A stretch of DNA of 64,000 bases, taken from contig JAJEEK010000056.1 in the NCBI GenBank assembly GCA_022821065.1, forward strand, positions 33,957 to 97,956. Reading direction: 5' to 3'. A program made the translations under genes and the position numbers. Each line of letters starts with the position of its first letter. The stretch's first letter is position 1. Under the pieces are notes generated by a model. It searched no databases and had not been told where the DNA came from. It saw nothing but the letters and a program-made list of their open reading frames with translations. The DNA comes from Candidatus Poribacteria bacterium (GTDB lineage: Bacteria; Poribacteria; WGA-4E; WGA-3G). Positions 17,969 through 25,749 of the stretch are shown piece after piece.

Positions 17969-18526
17969 TTAAAGATAATATTTGCTCAACTTCCGTTTAA
18001 GGTTCTTCAGTGCCTGATTTAATCGTGAGGCAACAGTGCCTTCCGAACACTCCAAAATCTCGGCAATCTCACGATATTTCAGGTGTTGCATATAATAGAG
18101 CGTGACAACTTCGCGTTGCTTCGGAGGCAAGCGATCAATAGCACCTTGAATCATCTCGCTCTGTTCGGTTTTAATCAGCGTACGCTCAGGCGAGTCATTC
18201 TCAGAAGCGGGTCCATGGATTTCCGCCTCTCTGGTGTAAGCCATCAATTTCCGCTCGTTGGATTGCGATTTACGGATATACTGCTGGCACGTGTTAATGC
18301 CGATACGATACAACCACGTTCCGAACTGTGACTGAAATTGGAACGATTTAACGGATTTGTATGCCTCTAAAAACGTCTCTTGTGTTGCATCGGCGGCATC
18401 ATCGGGATTCCCAAGCATTCTATAGGCAAGCCCATAAATTTTTGAATGATGCCGATTGACGAGCTCGTTGAATGCTTCGGCATCTCCCTCCACTGTCTGG
18501 TGTACGTACACATCGTCAGGAATCAT
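17969..18526 (-). CDS. ECF-type RNA polymerase sigma factor
   Basis: 185 residues. Region 2 spans LVNRHHSKIYGLAYRMLGN to TWLYRIGINTC and contains the DAADATQETFLEAY core-binding segment. Region 4 contains LPPKQREVVTLYYMQ and the helix-turn-helix YREIAEILECSEGTVASRLN. Regions 1.1 and 3 are absent, as in ECF sigma factors. It pairs with the zinc-finger anti-sigma factor immediately downstream. Target promoters are unknown. The 128 nt upstream hold no further gene. Confidence 0.93.
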   Translation of the reverse strand: MIPDDVYVHQTVEGDAEAFNELVNRHHSKIYGLAYRMLGNPDDAADATQETFLEAYKSVKSFQFQSQFGTWLYRIGINTCQQYIRKSQSNERKLMAYTREAEIHGPASENDSPERTLIKTEQSEMIQGAIDRLPPKQREVVTLYYMQHLKYREIAEILECSEGTVASRLNQALKNLKRKLSKYYL

Positions 18527-18654
18527 AAATCAAACTCACTTTAGCAGGATGTTGTGCAGTCTGTTGCATCCAAGCTGATTTTCCTTCATTTTTTTTCACG
18601 AACAAACGTGTTGTAAATATTTTGTTGTCTCCAAATCGGTTCTTCTTCATTTTT

Positions 18655-19164
18655 TTAGGAGTTGTCGGTTAAAGATATGTTTGGACGCGTCTCAGGTTCC
18701 TTGCGTGGTGGTCGCCACGCGTGGCAGCGTCCAGCAAAACGTTTTAGCGAACTGCTTTTAACGATGATCGCCTGCGGACGGAGCACCGTGGCGTAAGAGG
18801 TCAGAAGCGCGATCGTGTCAAGCAGAGAATTGTACCCTGACATCCCGGACATATCAATGTATATTTTGGTGAACGGTTCACCGAGTTCCAACGCTGCCCG
18901 AACATCAAAACCGTCAAGCACCTCGAAGTGTAGATCGGGGTGTCTCTCCCTCGCACGTTCAATGCATTTAAGGCTGATGTCCGTACCGATAACTCTTTTA
19001 CAGTGCGGTGCGATCAAGGTTGTCGTTGTTCCCCATTCGCAGCCGATTTCTAACACAACATCTTCGGCGTTTACCCAGACGGGGATCGTTGCGCGATATT
19101 CTTTAACGCCGCGCGTTGCGATGAACTCGGTGTGTCCGTCAAATAACTGGTTTTGGGTCGCCAT
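18655..19164 (-). CDS. class I SAM-dependent methyltransferase
   Basis: 169 residues. Motif I is VVLEIGCEWGTTTTL and motif II VIGTDIS, followed by a Rossmann-like core with IYIDMSGMSGYNSLLD in the position of motif IV. Start at ATG 19164, 28 nt after the stop of the HEAT-repeat gene; the longer open frame upstream overlaps that gene and is not used. The protein is shorter than most methyltransferases, with no added substrate-recognition domain, so the substrate is not assignable. Confidence 0.75.
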   Translation of the reverse strand: MATQNQLFDGHTEFIATRGVKEYRATIPVWVNAEDVVLEIGCEWGTTTTLIAPHCKRVIGTDISLKCIERARERHPDLHFEVLDGFDVRAALELGEPFTKIYIDMSGMSGYNSLLDTIALLTSYATVLRPQAIIVKSSSLKRFAGRCHAWRPPRKEPETRPNISLTDNS

Positions 19165-19192
19165 ACAAGTCTCTAATATAGACGGTCTGTGT

Positions 19193-19741
19193 CTATACGG
19201 TTTCACACGCCTCACAGACCAAAGCGAAACGCTTTGTGCCGTTCGTCTCAAACTCCGTTTCGTAGTCGTAACTGACTTGGACGTTTGCGTCACCACACCA
19301 ATCGCATCGTCCGGAGAAAGTGTGTGCCTTCTGCGCCAGCAGCATCTCTTTCTGTTCTTCTACCTTCCGGGTTTCAGCGATGAGGTCGAGTGCGCGTTGG
19401 CGTAGTTTCGGATCCGTCTCCTCTTTAGCGATCTTCTCAAGGAGCGGTTGCAATCTCGGATCGTTCGGGTTTCCGCCATCATCGAGTGTATGCCACGCAG
19501 CTCTACGGACACGCAGATCGGGATCGACCATGCCTTTGTAAAGTGCCACCCAGACGGCATCAATCCGTTTCCGCACATGGCACGGACAGAGGTTGTCCAT
19601 CGCCTCAACGCGGTCATCAGGGTCAGAAGAGTAGGCGAGTTCAAGGTAGTATTCAACTGCGTTGCCACGCAAGCGGTCCTCACGCCGGCGATGTGCGTTC
19701 TTCTGATACTTGTTCATGCCGATTTTTTTTTGCTTCGCCAT
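19193..19741 (-). CDS. HEAT-repeat protein with C-terminal zinc ribbon
   Basis: 182 residues. ATG at 19741 is preceded by GGAGGG. After a basic N-terminus (MAKQKKIGMNKYQKNAHRRR) come two to three HEAT-like helical repeats (PDLRVRRAAWHTLDD, DPKLRQRALDLIAE). The C-terminus has CDWC and CEAC, a likely zinc site. The combination suggests an RNA- or protein-binding adaptor. The methyltransferase gene follows 28 nt downstream in the same direction; a functional link is possible but unproven. Confidence 0.65.
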   Translation of the reverse strand: MAKQKKIGMNKYQKNAHRRREDRLRGNAVEYYLELAYSSDPDDRVEAMDNLCPCHVRKRIDAVWVALYKGMVDPDLRVRRAAWHTLDDGGNPNDPRLQPLLEKIAKEETDPKLRQRALDLIAETRKVEEQKEMLLAQKAHTFSGRCDWCGDANVQVSYDYETEFETNGTKRFALVCEACETV

Positions 19742-19894
19742 CTGTTCCCTCCGATTTTTAAACACTATAGCATGTGGTATCTCAATCAAACTTCAGTTTA
19801 TATCGCTGTTATTAGTTGAATAGAGCAACCAGAGCTATAATCACTGCTGCGATGGCAGCACCAATGGTGAAAACGGTATTCTACTGTATAAAAA

Positions 19895-19911
19895 ATTGTC
19901 CAAACTTTAGT
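19895..19911. repeat. short dispersed repeat, ATTGTCCAAACTTTAGT
   Basis: The same 17-mer with one mismatch occurs at 53561-53577. Both lie in intergenic DNA and are preceded by an A-rich stretch after a CTAC-G/T motif. The interval 19742-19920 otherwise has no gene I can support. Confidence 0.5.
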
Positions 19912-19920
19912 ATAAACTAA

Positions 19921-20202
19921 TCACGTTGTTGAAAACAGCGGCATGAAGTCTTGCTCTTCTCGGTGTGAACGTCTTGAAATGACATCAATTTTGCACGCAA
20001 GCCTATCTTCTAAAAATTGTTGGAGACCGATAAAATCCGTCAGCTCGGCACTGTCATCAAAATCTACCAAGAGGTCCAGATCACTGTCTGCGTGGAAATC
20101 TCCGCGTGTATACGAGCCGAAGATGCCTTTAATTTCTGCCTTATATCTCTGACGAATTATGTCCTTCATCTCTACGATTGTATTTCTCAAGTTATCAATC
20201 AT
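19921..20202 (-). CDS. orphan MNT-type nucleotidyltransferase (MntA-like)
   Basis: 93 residues. GIFGSYTRGDFHADSDLDLLV has the complete GS-x9-DxD minimal nucleotidyltransferase signature. The ATG is preceded by AAGGAG. Proteins of this size normally act as antitoxin to a neighbouring HEPN (HepT) toxin, which would be expected directly downstream; the 180 nt there hold no such gene. It is therefore an orphan or solitary copy. Confidence 0.85.
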   Translation of the reverse strand: MIDNLRNTIVEMKDIIRQRYKAEIKGIFGSYTRGDFHADSDLDLLVDFDDSAELTDFIGLQQFLEDRLACKIDVISRRSHREEQDFMPLFSTT

Positions 20203-20258
20203 GACGAGACTCCTTGCATTGCGAATTTATTGGGTGGACGGCGGACAGCACCCGCCTA

Positions 20259-21569
20259 TCATTTCCCACTGTTTACAAGTGCTTCGACTTCTTCAATTTC
20301 TATTGGGACACCACTGGTTAGGTTTTCGTTGCCAGATTCTGTGACGAGAATGTCGTCTTCTATGCGGACACCGATACCTAAGTACTTCGATGGAACTCCC
20401 TTGGTGTCTTCAGCGACGTAGAGTCCGGGTTCAATGGTTATGATCATTCCGGGTTGGAAGGTTTTGTAATCGCCGTTTGGTTCGCGGACACAATTGACAT
20501 CGTGGACATCTAAGCCGATCATGTGTCCGATGCGGTACATGTAAAACTGCCGGAATGCGCCGTCCTCTATCAACTTCTCTATTTTTTTCTTTTTCTTTAG
20601 GAGCCCGAGGCTGAGCATCCCTTCTGTTAGGAGTTCAATCGACTTTTGGTGCGGTTCGTCAATAGAGACTCCGGGACGGATACCGTCGATAATAGTCTTA
20701 TGTGCGTCAAGGACAATCTGATAGATTTCGCGCTGCGCTTCAGTGAAGGCACCGTTTGCTGGAAAAGTACGGGTGACATCGCCGCAGTACCGATTGTATT
20801 CCGCGCCTGCGTCGAGTAGTACAAGGTTTCCGTCCTCGATTTCACAGTCATTTGTGGTGTAGTGGAGTATTGTAGCGTTTCCACCACTTGCGACGATTGT
20901 CGGGAACGCTGCGCCGCCAGCACCGTTCATTCGGAACGTGGATTCGACAAGCGATTCCAACTGGTATTCATAGAGTCCGGGTCGAACCGCCTGCATCGCT
21001 GCGACATGACCGGCGACTGTAATCTCGGTTGCCATTCGCATGCGTTCCAACTCCGTCTCATTTTTGATTAACCGCATCTCGCTGAGAATAGGACTCGGAT
21101 CAACTAAGGTGTCGATACCTTTACCGCCTCGAACTTTTGACTTGACAGCGCGTGTAAAACGGGTAAGCATTTCGCTATCAACATCCTCATTGGAACCGAG
21201 CGTATAATAGAGCCGTTCCGCGTCCTGTAAATATTCCCCGATTTTTTCATTAAATTTCTCTATCGGATAGGCTTTATCTGCGCCGTATTTCTTACGTGCG
21301 TCTCTAACACCGACGCGCTTGCCGTTCCAGATTTCGGACTGTTTGTCTTTCGGACGCACAAACAAGATATACTGGTGCTTCGGATGTTCGGGTGCGATGA
21401 CACAAATCGACTCCGGTTCTTCAAATCCAGTAAGGTAGTAAAAGTTTGGGTCTGGACGATAGATGTATTCGGTGTCGTGGTTCCACCGTGCCGGTGGATT
21501 ACTGGCGAAGATAGCGACACCACCCGGTCCCATTTTTTCAATAAAGACTTCGCGATTCTGTTTGTGCAA
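20259..21569 (-). CDS. pepP: Xaa-Pro aminopeptidase (aminopeptidase P family)
   Basis: 436-residue cytoplasmic metallopeptidase of family M24B that removes N-terminal residues preceding proline. An N-terminal AMP_N domain (residues 1-130, RPDPNFYYLTGFEEPES) is followed by the pita-bread catalytic domain. Metal ligands are visible in LLDAGAEYNRYCGDVTRTF (two Asp), GHMIGLDVHD (His), ITIEPGLY (Glu) and GVRIEDDIL (Glu). The start is a TTG at 21569 with GGGAGG 8 nt upstream; family similarity covers the whole frame, so no ATG further in is preferred. Confidence 0.93.
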   Translation of the reverse strand: MHKQNREVFIEKMGPGGVAIFASNPPARWNHDTEYIYRPDPNFYYLTGFEEPESICVIAPEHPKHQYILFVRPKDKQSEIWNGKRVGVRDARKKYGADKAYPIEKFNEKIGEYLQDAERLYYTLGSNEDVDSEMLTRFTRAVKSKVRGGKGIDTLVDPSPILSEMRLIKNETELERMRMATEITVAGHVAAMQAVRPGLYEYQLESLVESTFRMNGAGGAAFPTIVASGGNATILHYTTNDCEIEDGNLVLLDAGAEYNRYCGDVTRTFPANGAFTEAQREIYQIVLDAHKTIIDGIRPGVSIDEPHQKSIELLTEGMLSLGLLKKKKKIEKLIEDGAFRQFYMYRIGHMIGLDVHDVNCVREPNGDYKTFQPGMIITIEPGLYVAEDTKGVPSKYLGIGVRIEDDILVTESGNENLTSGVPIEIEEVEALVNSGK

Positions 21570-21601
21570 GCCGGTTCCTCCCTGTGAAACTGCAGTGAAT
21601 G

Positions 21602-22588
21602 TTAGAGATACCCAATAGGTGTACCGATTTTGCCGACAGTACCGCCGCTGGCGACCATTGGGTAGATTGGTTTTGACCAGAAAATACCGTCAACGGGTGA
21701 AGTTATGGTTTCCTGTACATTACCGAAGACATCACAAATATCAGCAACGGGTTGTGATACCGTCAGCTGCTCATATAATTCCGCTCTATAATTGATGAAT
21801 CCGCCTTCATTGCTGAGGATGGGTACAAATTTTTTCACAACAATCTGCTGTTCAGGGATATCTGGTGTTCCAGCAATGAAGTTGTAATATTGTAGCACAT
21901 TTAGCACGCCGCGGACACCTTTTTCGATGCTTGTGGCATCCCATCCGTGTGTTCCACCTAATTCTGGGTCAATTGTTGGAATGCCGACCTCTGGTGCTGC
22001 TTGTGCGAGTTGTCCTTTTGGCCCCTTCTGGTCGAGGATGTATCCGATCCCGAAGACGCGTGCGAGTTCGAGACATGCGTCGTGCAGTGTATGTTTTTTG
22101 TCAACGCGGACGCGAACCTCATCAATCATCGGTTGCACGCCGCCTTGATGCAAATCGATGCAATAGTCCGACTGCTGGACTGCCTTCTGGAAAAGGTGAT
22201 AGGCTATCCGTTCGCTTGATGTCCCGTCGCGTCTCCCCGGAAAACAGCGGTTCATTTTACGGTTATCCACAGGGCTAAATGCCTGTTTTGCGTGAAATGC
22301 GTGGAAGTTGACGATCGGCACGGCGATAATTTTACCGTGCAACCGCTCTGGCGTGATCGTCTGGAGAATTTTGTGGACAACGGCGATTCCGTTGAGTTCA
22401 TCCCCATCGCTGATTGCTTGGAGATAGAGCGTTTTGCCGGGATGTTTTCCGTTGATTAAGACAATCGGGAGCCGGACAGCCGTTCCGTCAGGCATCGTGC
22501 CGACCTTGAGGTATCCGTCCATCCGAGTTCCGGGTTGCGCAGCCACTTTGCCGACCACCAAGCCAGCGTGGCGATTATTTTTTTTCAT
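21602..22588 (-). CDS. succinylglutamate desuccinylase/aspartoacylase-like zinc hydrolase
   Basis: 328 residues. It is an AstE/AspA-type metallo-carboxypeptidase fold enzyme: SDGDELNG holds the expected His/Glu-type site region, NRCFPG is the substrate-binding arm and DLHQGG carries a metal His. Members hydrolyse N-acyl amino acids or amides. The first ligand position reads S-D-G-D-E where family members often have H-G-D-E, so the first zinc His appears to be Asp/Ser here. Start at ATG 22588: the promoter at 22596-22624 leaves only about one base before it, so a longer frame upstream would not be transcribed. Confidence 0.8.
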   Translation of the reverse strand: MKKNNRHAGLVVGKVAAQPGTRMDGYLKVGTMPDGTAVRLPIVLINGKHPGKTLYLQAISDGDELNGIAVVHKILQTITPERLHGKIIAVPIVNFHAFHAKQAFSPVDNRKMNRCFPGRRDGTSSERIAYHLFQKAVQQSDYCIDLHQGGVQPMIDEVRVRVDKKHTLHDACLELARVFGIGYILDQKGPKGQLAQAAPEVGIPTIDPELGGTHGWDATSIEKGVRGVLNVLQYYNFIAGTPDIPEQQIVVKKFVPILSNEGGFINYRAELYEQLTVSQPVADICDVFGNVQETITSPVDGIFWSKPIYPMVASGGTVGKIGTPIGYL

Positions 22589-22595
22589 GATGGGT

Positions 22596-22624
22596 ATTGT
22601 AGCACAATTCAGGAAATATGTCAA
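22596..22624 (-). promoter_or_regulatory. promoter giving a probable leaderless mRNA for the aspartoacylase-like gene
   Basis: Minus strand TTGACA (22619-22624), 17-nt spacer, TACAAT (22596-22601), then 7 nt to the ATG at 22588. Transcription would begin on or within one base of the start codon, so no Shine-Dalgarno sequence would be present in the message. Confidence 0.75.
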
Positions 22625-22659
22625 ATTGCGGAACCGATAATCAATAACGCTATAAAAAC

Positions 22660-22688
22660 TTGATTTTGAGTCCCTTTTCTGGTACACT
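22660..22688 (+). promoter_or_regulatory. promoter of rpiA with very short leader
   Basis: TTGATT at 22660-22665, 17-nt spacer, TACACT at 22683-22688; the ATG of rpiA is 10 nt downstream, giving a leader of about 3 nt. It is divergent from the promoter at 22596-22624. Confidence 0.65.
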
Positions 22689-22698
22689 TGTAGGTATC

Positions 22699-23388
22699 AT
22701 GAACACCGAACATCAGAAAAAAATTGCTGCAGAAAAAGCGATAGAAGCTGTCCAATCCGGTATGATCGTCGGATTAGGTACAGGTTCCACTGTCTATTAC
22801 GCGCTCCTGAAGCTCGGCACGATGGTGCGCGACGGACTCGATATTGTCGGTATCCCTACCTCTGAGGGGACCGAGCAAATCGCGTTAGAACAAAAGATAC
22901 CGCTCACAACGCTTACCATGAATCCTACCATTGATCTGACGATTGACGGCGCTGATGAGGTTGATGCCCATCTCAACTTGATTAAAGGCGGCGGTGCTGC
23001 GCTCGTTAGAGAAAAGATTATCGCCAACGCCTCAAAAAAAATACTGATTGTCGTCGATGAAAGCAAGGTGTCTCGTGTCCTGGGCACAACGTTTCCGCTT
23101 CCTGTGGAGATTGTGCGGTTCGGGTGGGAAGCCACACAGACTGAGGTCAATCGGATTTGTGGAAAGTCAACTTTACGGGTCGCGTCCACTCAGGATGGAA
23201 AGGAAAACGCCCTGATAACCGACAACGGCAACTATATCCTAGACTGCCATTTTGACGGGATCCCAGCACCTGCAAAAGTTGAGTTGCAGCTGAACAACAT
23301 TCCCGGAGTGGTAGAGAATGGGATTTTTGTCAACCGTGCCGACAAGGTCATTATCGGTACACCTTCCGGTATCCGTTACCTGGAGTAG
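22699..23388 (+). CDS. rpiA: ribose-5-phosphate isomerase A
   Basis: 229 residues. Interconverts ribose 5-phosphate and ribulose 5-phosphate in the pentose phosphate pathway. Conserved features are VGLGTGSTVYYALLKLG (phosphate loop), TIDGADEVD with the catalytic Asp/Glu, and IKGGGAALVREKI with the catalytic Lys. The ATG at 22699 starts the family-conserved MNTEHQKKIAAEKAIE; an in-frame ATG at 22660 overlaps the promoter and is rejected. Length is normal for the family. Confidence 0.96.
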   Translation: MNTEHQKKIAAEKAIEAVQSGMIVGLGTGSTVYYALLKLGTMVRDGLDIVGIPTSEGTEQIALEQKIPLTTLTMNPTIDLTIDGADEVDAHLNLIKGGGAALVREKIIANASKKILIVVDESKVSRVLGTTFPLPVEIVRFGWEATQTEVNRICGKSTLRVASTQDGKENALITDNGNYILDCHFDGIPAPAKVELQLNNIPGVVENGIFVNRADKVIIGTPSGIRYLE

Positions 23389-23393
23389 CGTCA

Positions 23394-24272
23394 ATGCTTC
23401 GACATCTTGTCTTCGTCTGCTTGATTATTTTTTCCGCTATTGCGATTCCCATCCGTGTTCGCGGTGAAGTCCTTACTGAAAGTGGATTGGTAGACGTTCC
23501 GACGGGGCGGGTGCTGCAGCACGGCATATTCGAGGCAGGCACTTACCTCAGTTTCCCACAAAAGACAACAAACCGCTCCACGGCAAACCTTGGGGATGCG
23601 GTTGCCGTGCGTCTCAACTTCGGGTTGTTTGACCGACTTGAAGTCGGGTTGACACATCTCTGGGACGAAGACGATCCAGATTCAACCCTTGCGCGGACTG
23701 CGAACTTGAAGTTCCTGCTCCTAAAAGAGGGAGAATCAGGCGCAGTTCCGGGTGTCGCAATAGGCATAGAGGCACTCGGGAACACGTTTTTTTTCTCAGA
23801 TTCAGAAGTGGAAAGCGATGAAATGCCCTCCGCGTTCTTGGCAGTCAGTAAAACCTTTAATCTACCGCGAGTCCATCTGTTTTCTTTGCACATCGGTATC
23901 GGCACACAGCATTTCGCATTTGAGGAAAGTCCTATCGGTATATTTGCCGGTCTGAGCAAAGAATTCTACCCAGCTTTCGCGAGAGGCGACATTAAGACGA
24001 GTTTGGAGTTCGATGGTGCAGGTGTGAACGCGGGGATGCGGTACACCACTTCAAGCGGACTTCAGGTCGCACTCGGCGCCGAGACTTTGAACAAACCGGA
24101 CGAATTACGCTACCTTGCTGTCGTCTCGTGGACAAATGAAAAGCTGCTTGAACAGATTAAGGAAACGAGACGACTCGTCACACAGGCAACGAAACTTGTA
24201 ATTGAGGCAAAACGCGCGATTTCAGAGGAAAAAACGACAGATAAGGCTACTGAGCCTCCACCGTCGCAATAG
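23394..24272 (+). CDS. predicted outer-membrane beta-barrel protein (YjbH-like)
   Basis: 292 residues. The signal peptide (residues 1-25) ends at VRG/EVL. The mature part opens with LVDVPTGRVLQHGIFEAG and goes on as alternating hydrophobic strands (LNFGLFDRLEVGLTHL, GVAIGIEAL, LFSLHIGIGTQHF), the pattern of an outer-membrane barrel related to YjbH. The last 45 residues are a charged helix (RRLVTQATKLVIEAKRAISE). It starts 5 nt after rpiA. Its 3' end overlaps the convergent OmpA-like gene by 26 bp. Confidence 0.65.
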   Translation: MLRHLVFVCLIIFSAIAIPIRVRGEVLTESGLVDVPTGRVLQHGIFEAGTYLSFPQKTTNRSTANLGDAVAVRLNFGLFDRLEVGLTHLWDEDDPDSTLARTANLKFLLLKEGESGAVPGVAIGIEALGNTFFFSDSEVESDEMPSAFLAVSKTFNLPRVHLFSLHIGIGTQHFAFEESPIGIFAGLSKEFYPAFARGDIKTSLEFDGAGVNAGMRYTTSSGLQVALGAETLNKPDELRYLAVVSWTNEKLLEQIKETRRLVTQATKLVIEAKRAISEEKTTDKATEPPPSQ

Positions 24273-25170
24273 ATTGCATCACTGTTTGGAGCGATGTCAT
24301 GAGTTCCGACAAAAAATCTTGGGGTGGCACGAGTATAATTTCGATTCGCCGATTTTTGGCTTTTGCCTCCGGCGTTTCGGCGGTGTCTATCGGTTGATAG
24401 AAGGCGTATCCGGTCGCTGCCAAACGTTCTGCCCTAACGTTGGCGTGTTGTTGTAAGTATTTCACGGCTGCGATTGCGCGTTCGGTTGAGAGGTTCCAGT
24501 TCCGGAGTGCGTCGCCGCCGATCGGCGTGTTATCTGTGTGTCCCTCAATCCGGATGGCGTAATCCGAATAGTCGGCGTTTAGGAGTACCTCTTCCGAAAT
24601 TGCGTCGAGCAGTGATTTTCCCTCTGTACTGAGAATCGCACTGCCGGTTTCAAATAGAATTTTTCCTTTGACATCAAGTTTCAACCGTCCCGCCTCATCT
24701 AACACAGCACCTACCGTATCCTTAAACCGTTCTTGGATAGCAGCGATTGACCGTTGCGATTGTACCCGAATCCGTTGTAATTCGGATTCAATCTCGGTGA
24801 GTTTCGCGCGGAGACTCTCTTTCTCACGTTCAAGTGCGCTTTTGTCTTGTTGGAGTTCGTTCCGTTCAGCAGCGATTTTTCGGGCGGCTTCGCTCGCGTT
24901 CTGCAATATCTCTTTCGTTTGATTGAGTTCCGAACGTGTCTCCGCTAAGGTCTTCTGCGTTTCAGATAGTGTGCTTTCGGTCTCGGTTAACTTCTTTTCG
25001 AGATCGGCTTTCGTCGTCTCAGTTTTTTGCAGTGTGGTTTGGGTTGTCTCTAATTCTGTCTGCGTCTGTTTGAGTCCGTTTGACGTTGAATAGAACAGGA
25101 TTCCCAAAACAACGGTGGCAATAGCGAGAACGGAGACAGATACGATCGCCAGAATTTTTTCTTTAGGCAT
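24247..25170 (-). CDS. OmpA/MotB-type peptidoglycan-binding protein with long coiled coil
   Basis: 307 residues. One N-terminal TM helix (ILAIVSVSVLAIATVVLGIL) anchors a coiled coil of about 110 residues rich in T-E-x-x-L-x-x-T heptads. Residues about 165-285 form an OmpA-like domain with KGKILFETGSAILS, IRIEGHTDNTPIGG and LSTERAIAAVKYL and AKNRRIEI. It probably spans from inner membrane to the cell wall. Start overlaps the RNHCP gene by 8 nt, so these are cotranscribed. Confidence 0.88.
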   Translation of the reverse strand: MPKEKILAIVSVSVLAIATVVLGILFYSTSNGLKQTQTELETTQTTLQKTETTKADLEKKLTETESTLSETQKTLAETRSELNQTKEILQNASEAARKIAAERNELQQDKSALEREKESLRAKLTEIESELQRIRVQSQRSIAAIQERFKDTVGAVLDEAGRLKLDVKGKILFETGSAILSTEGKSLLDAISEEVLLNADYSDYAIRIEGHTDNTPIGGDALRNWNLSTERAIAAVKYLQQHANVRAERLAATGYAFYQPIDTAETPEAKAKNRRIEIILVPPQDFLSELMTSLQTVMQSIATVEAQ

Positions 25171-25468
25171 TTATTTCTCCTTGTAGGCGAAGGATCGCGT
25201 CAAAGTTGTCATTTTTTGAGGTTTTGTTATTTTTTTCTATCCCGCACATTGTGCAGCGGTGTGTGAGGATATAATTACCGTGCTTTACGGTAAAGCCTAC
25301 CGGTTTCATTAAACCGTGGCAGGTTGCGGAGCGGTCGCCGGGGTTGACATCGACGTGTTGACTCCAGAGACATTCTGGACAGTGGTTGGTGTAGCCGTTG
25401 CCTTTAACAACAGCACCACACTGTGTGCAGGTAAAATCTTCAACGTGGCGTTGGAATTTTTTGTTCAC
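25163..25468 (-). CDS. RNHCP domain protein
   Basis: 101 residues matching the RNHCP family: FTCTQCGAVVKG, TNHCPECLWSQHVDVNPGDR and THRCTMCG give three CxxC pairs for zinc binding, and the DVNPGDR and NHCP signatures are present. Function is not established for the family; a nucleic-acid or ribosome link is only assumed. The ATG overlaps the TGA of the upstream 89-residue gene, and its end overlaps the OmpA-like gene, making a compact three-gene unit. Confidence 0.88.
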   Translation of the reverse strand: MNKKFQRHVEDFTCTQCGAVVKGNGYTNHCPECLWSQHVDVNPGDRSATCHGLMKPVGFTVKHGNYILTHRCTMCGIEKNNKTSKNDNFDAILRLQGEINA

Positions 25469-25734
25469 TGGTCAGTGCTCATATTTTTGGCTTGTGCGAG
25501 TCGGTCTAATGTCCGTTTTAGACTTGGCGACACCGAGGCGGCGCGTTCTAAATTCCAGTGACTTTGAACGAATTCGCTCAAAAGCGTATTATATTGATTG
25601 CCCACGCTGAGTGTTGCCCCTTGTGTCGGCACCAATGCTTCACGAATCACTTTCTTTCCACTTCTTCGGGCAAGCGATATAAGAAACTCTTTGGGGTTCA
25701 AGATATCGTCTGTTGGTGATGGAATTCGATGCAA
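25465..25734 (-). CDS. small protein of unknown function, possibly a C-terminal remnant
   Basis: 89 residues from a TTG at 25734. An in-frame TAA stands four codons upstream and no ATG or clear ribosome binding site precedes it. The text (PSPTDDILNPKEFLISLARR, VGNQYNTLLSEFV, SLKRTLDRLA) looks like the end of a DUF4276-type protein, a family often found directly after AAA ATPases of the kind encoded just upstream. Read this way, the N-terminal half is missing. It could instead be a short genuine protein. Confidence 0.45.
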   Translation of the reverse strand: MHRIPSPTDDILNPKEFLISLARRSGKKVIREALVPTQGATLSVGNQYNTLLSEFVQSHWNLERAASVSPSLKRTLDRLAQAKNMSTDQ

Positions 25735-25749
25735 CGGAGTTGGTTATGC

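Noticed and set aside
18527..18654. ECF-type autoregulatory promoter upstream of the sigma factor
   Set aside because: Several A/T-rich words resemble GGAA...GTC-type elements, but none has convincing spacing, so no call is made.
24247..24272. Frameshift at the end of the YjbH-like gene
   Set aside because: The 26-bp overlap with the OmpA-like gene is a normal convergent 3' overlap; both frames end in plausible tails.
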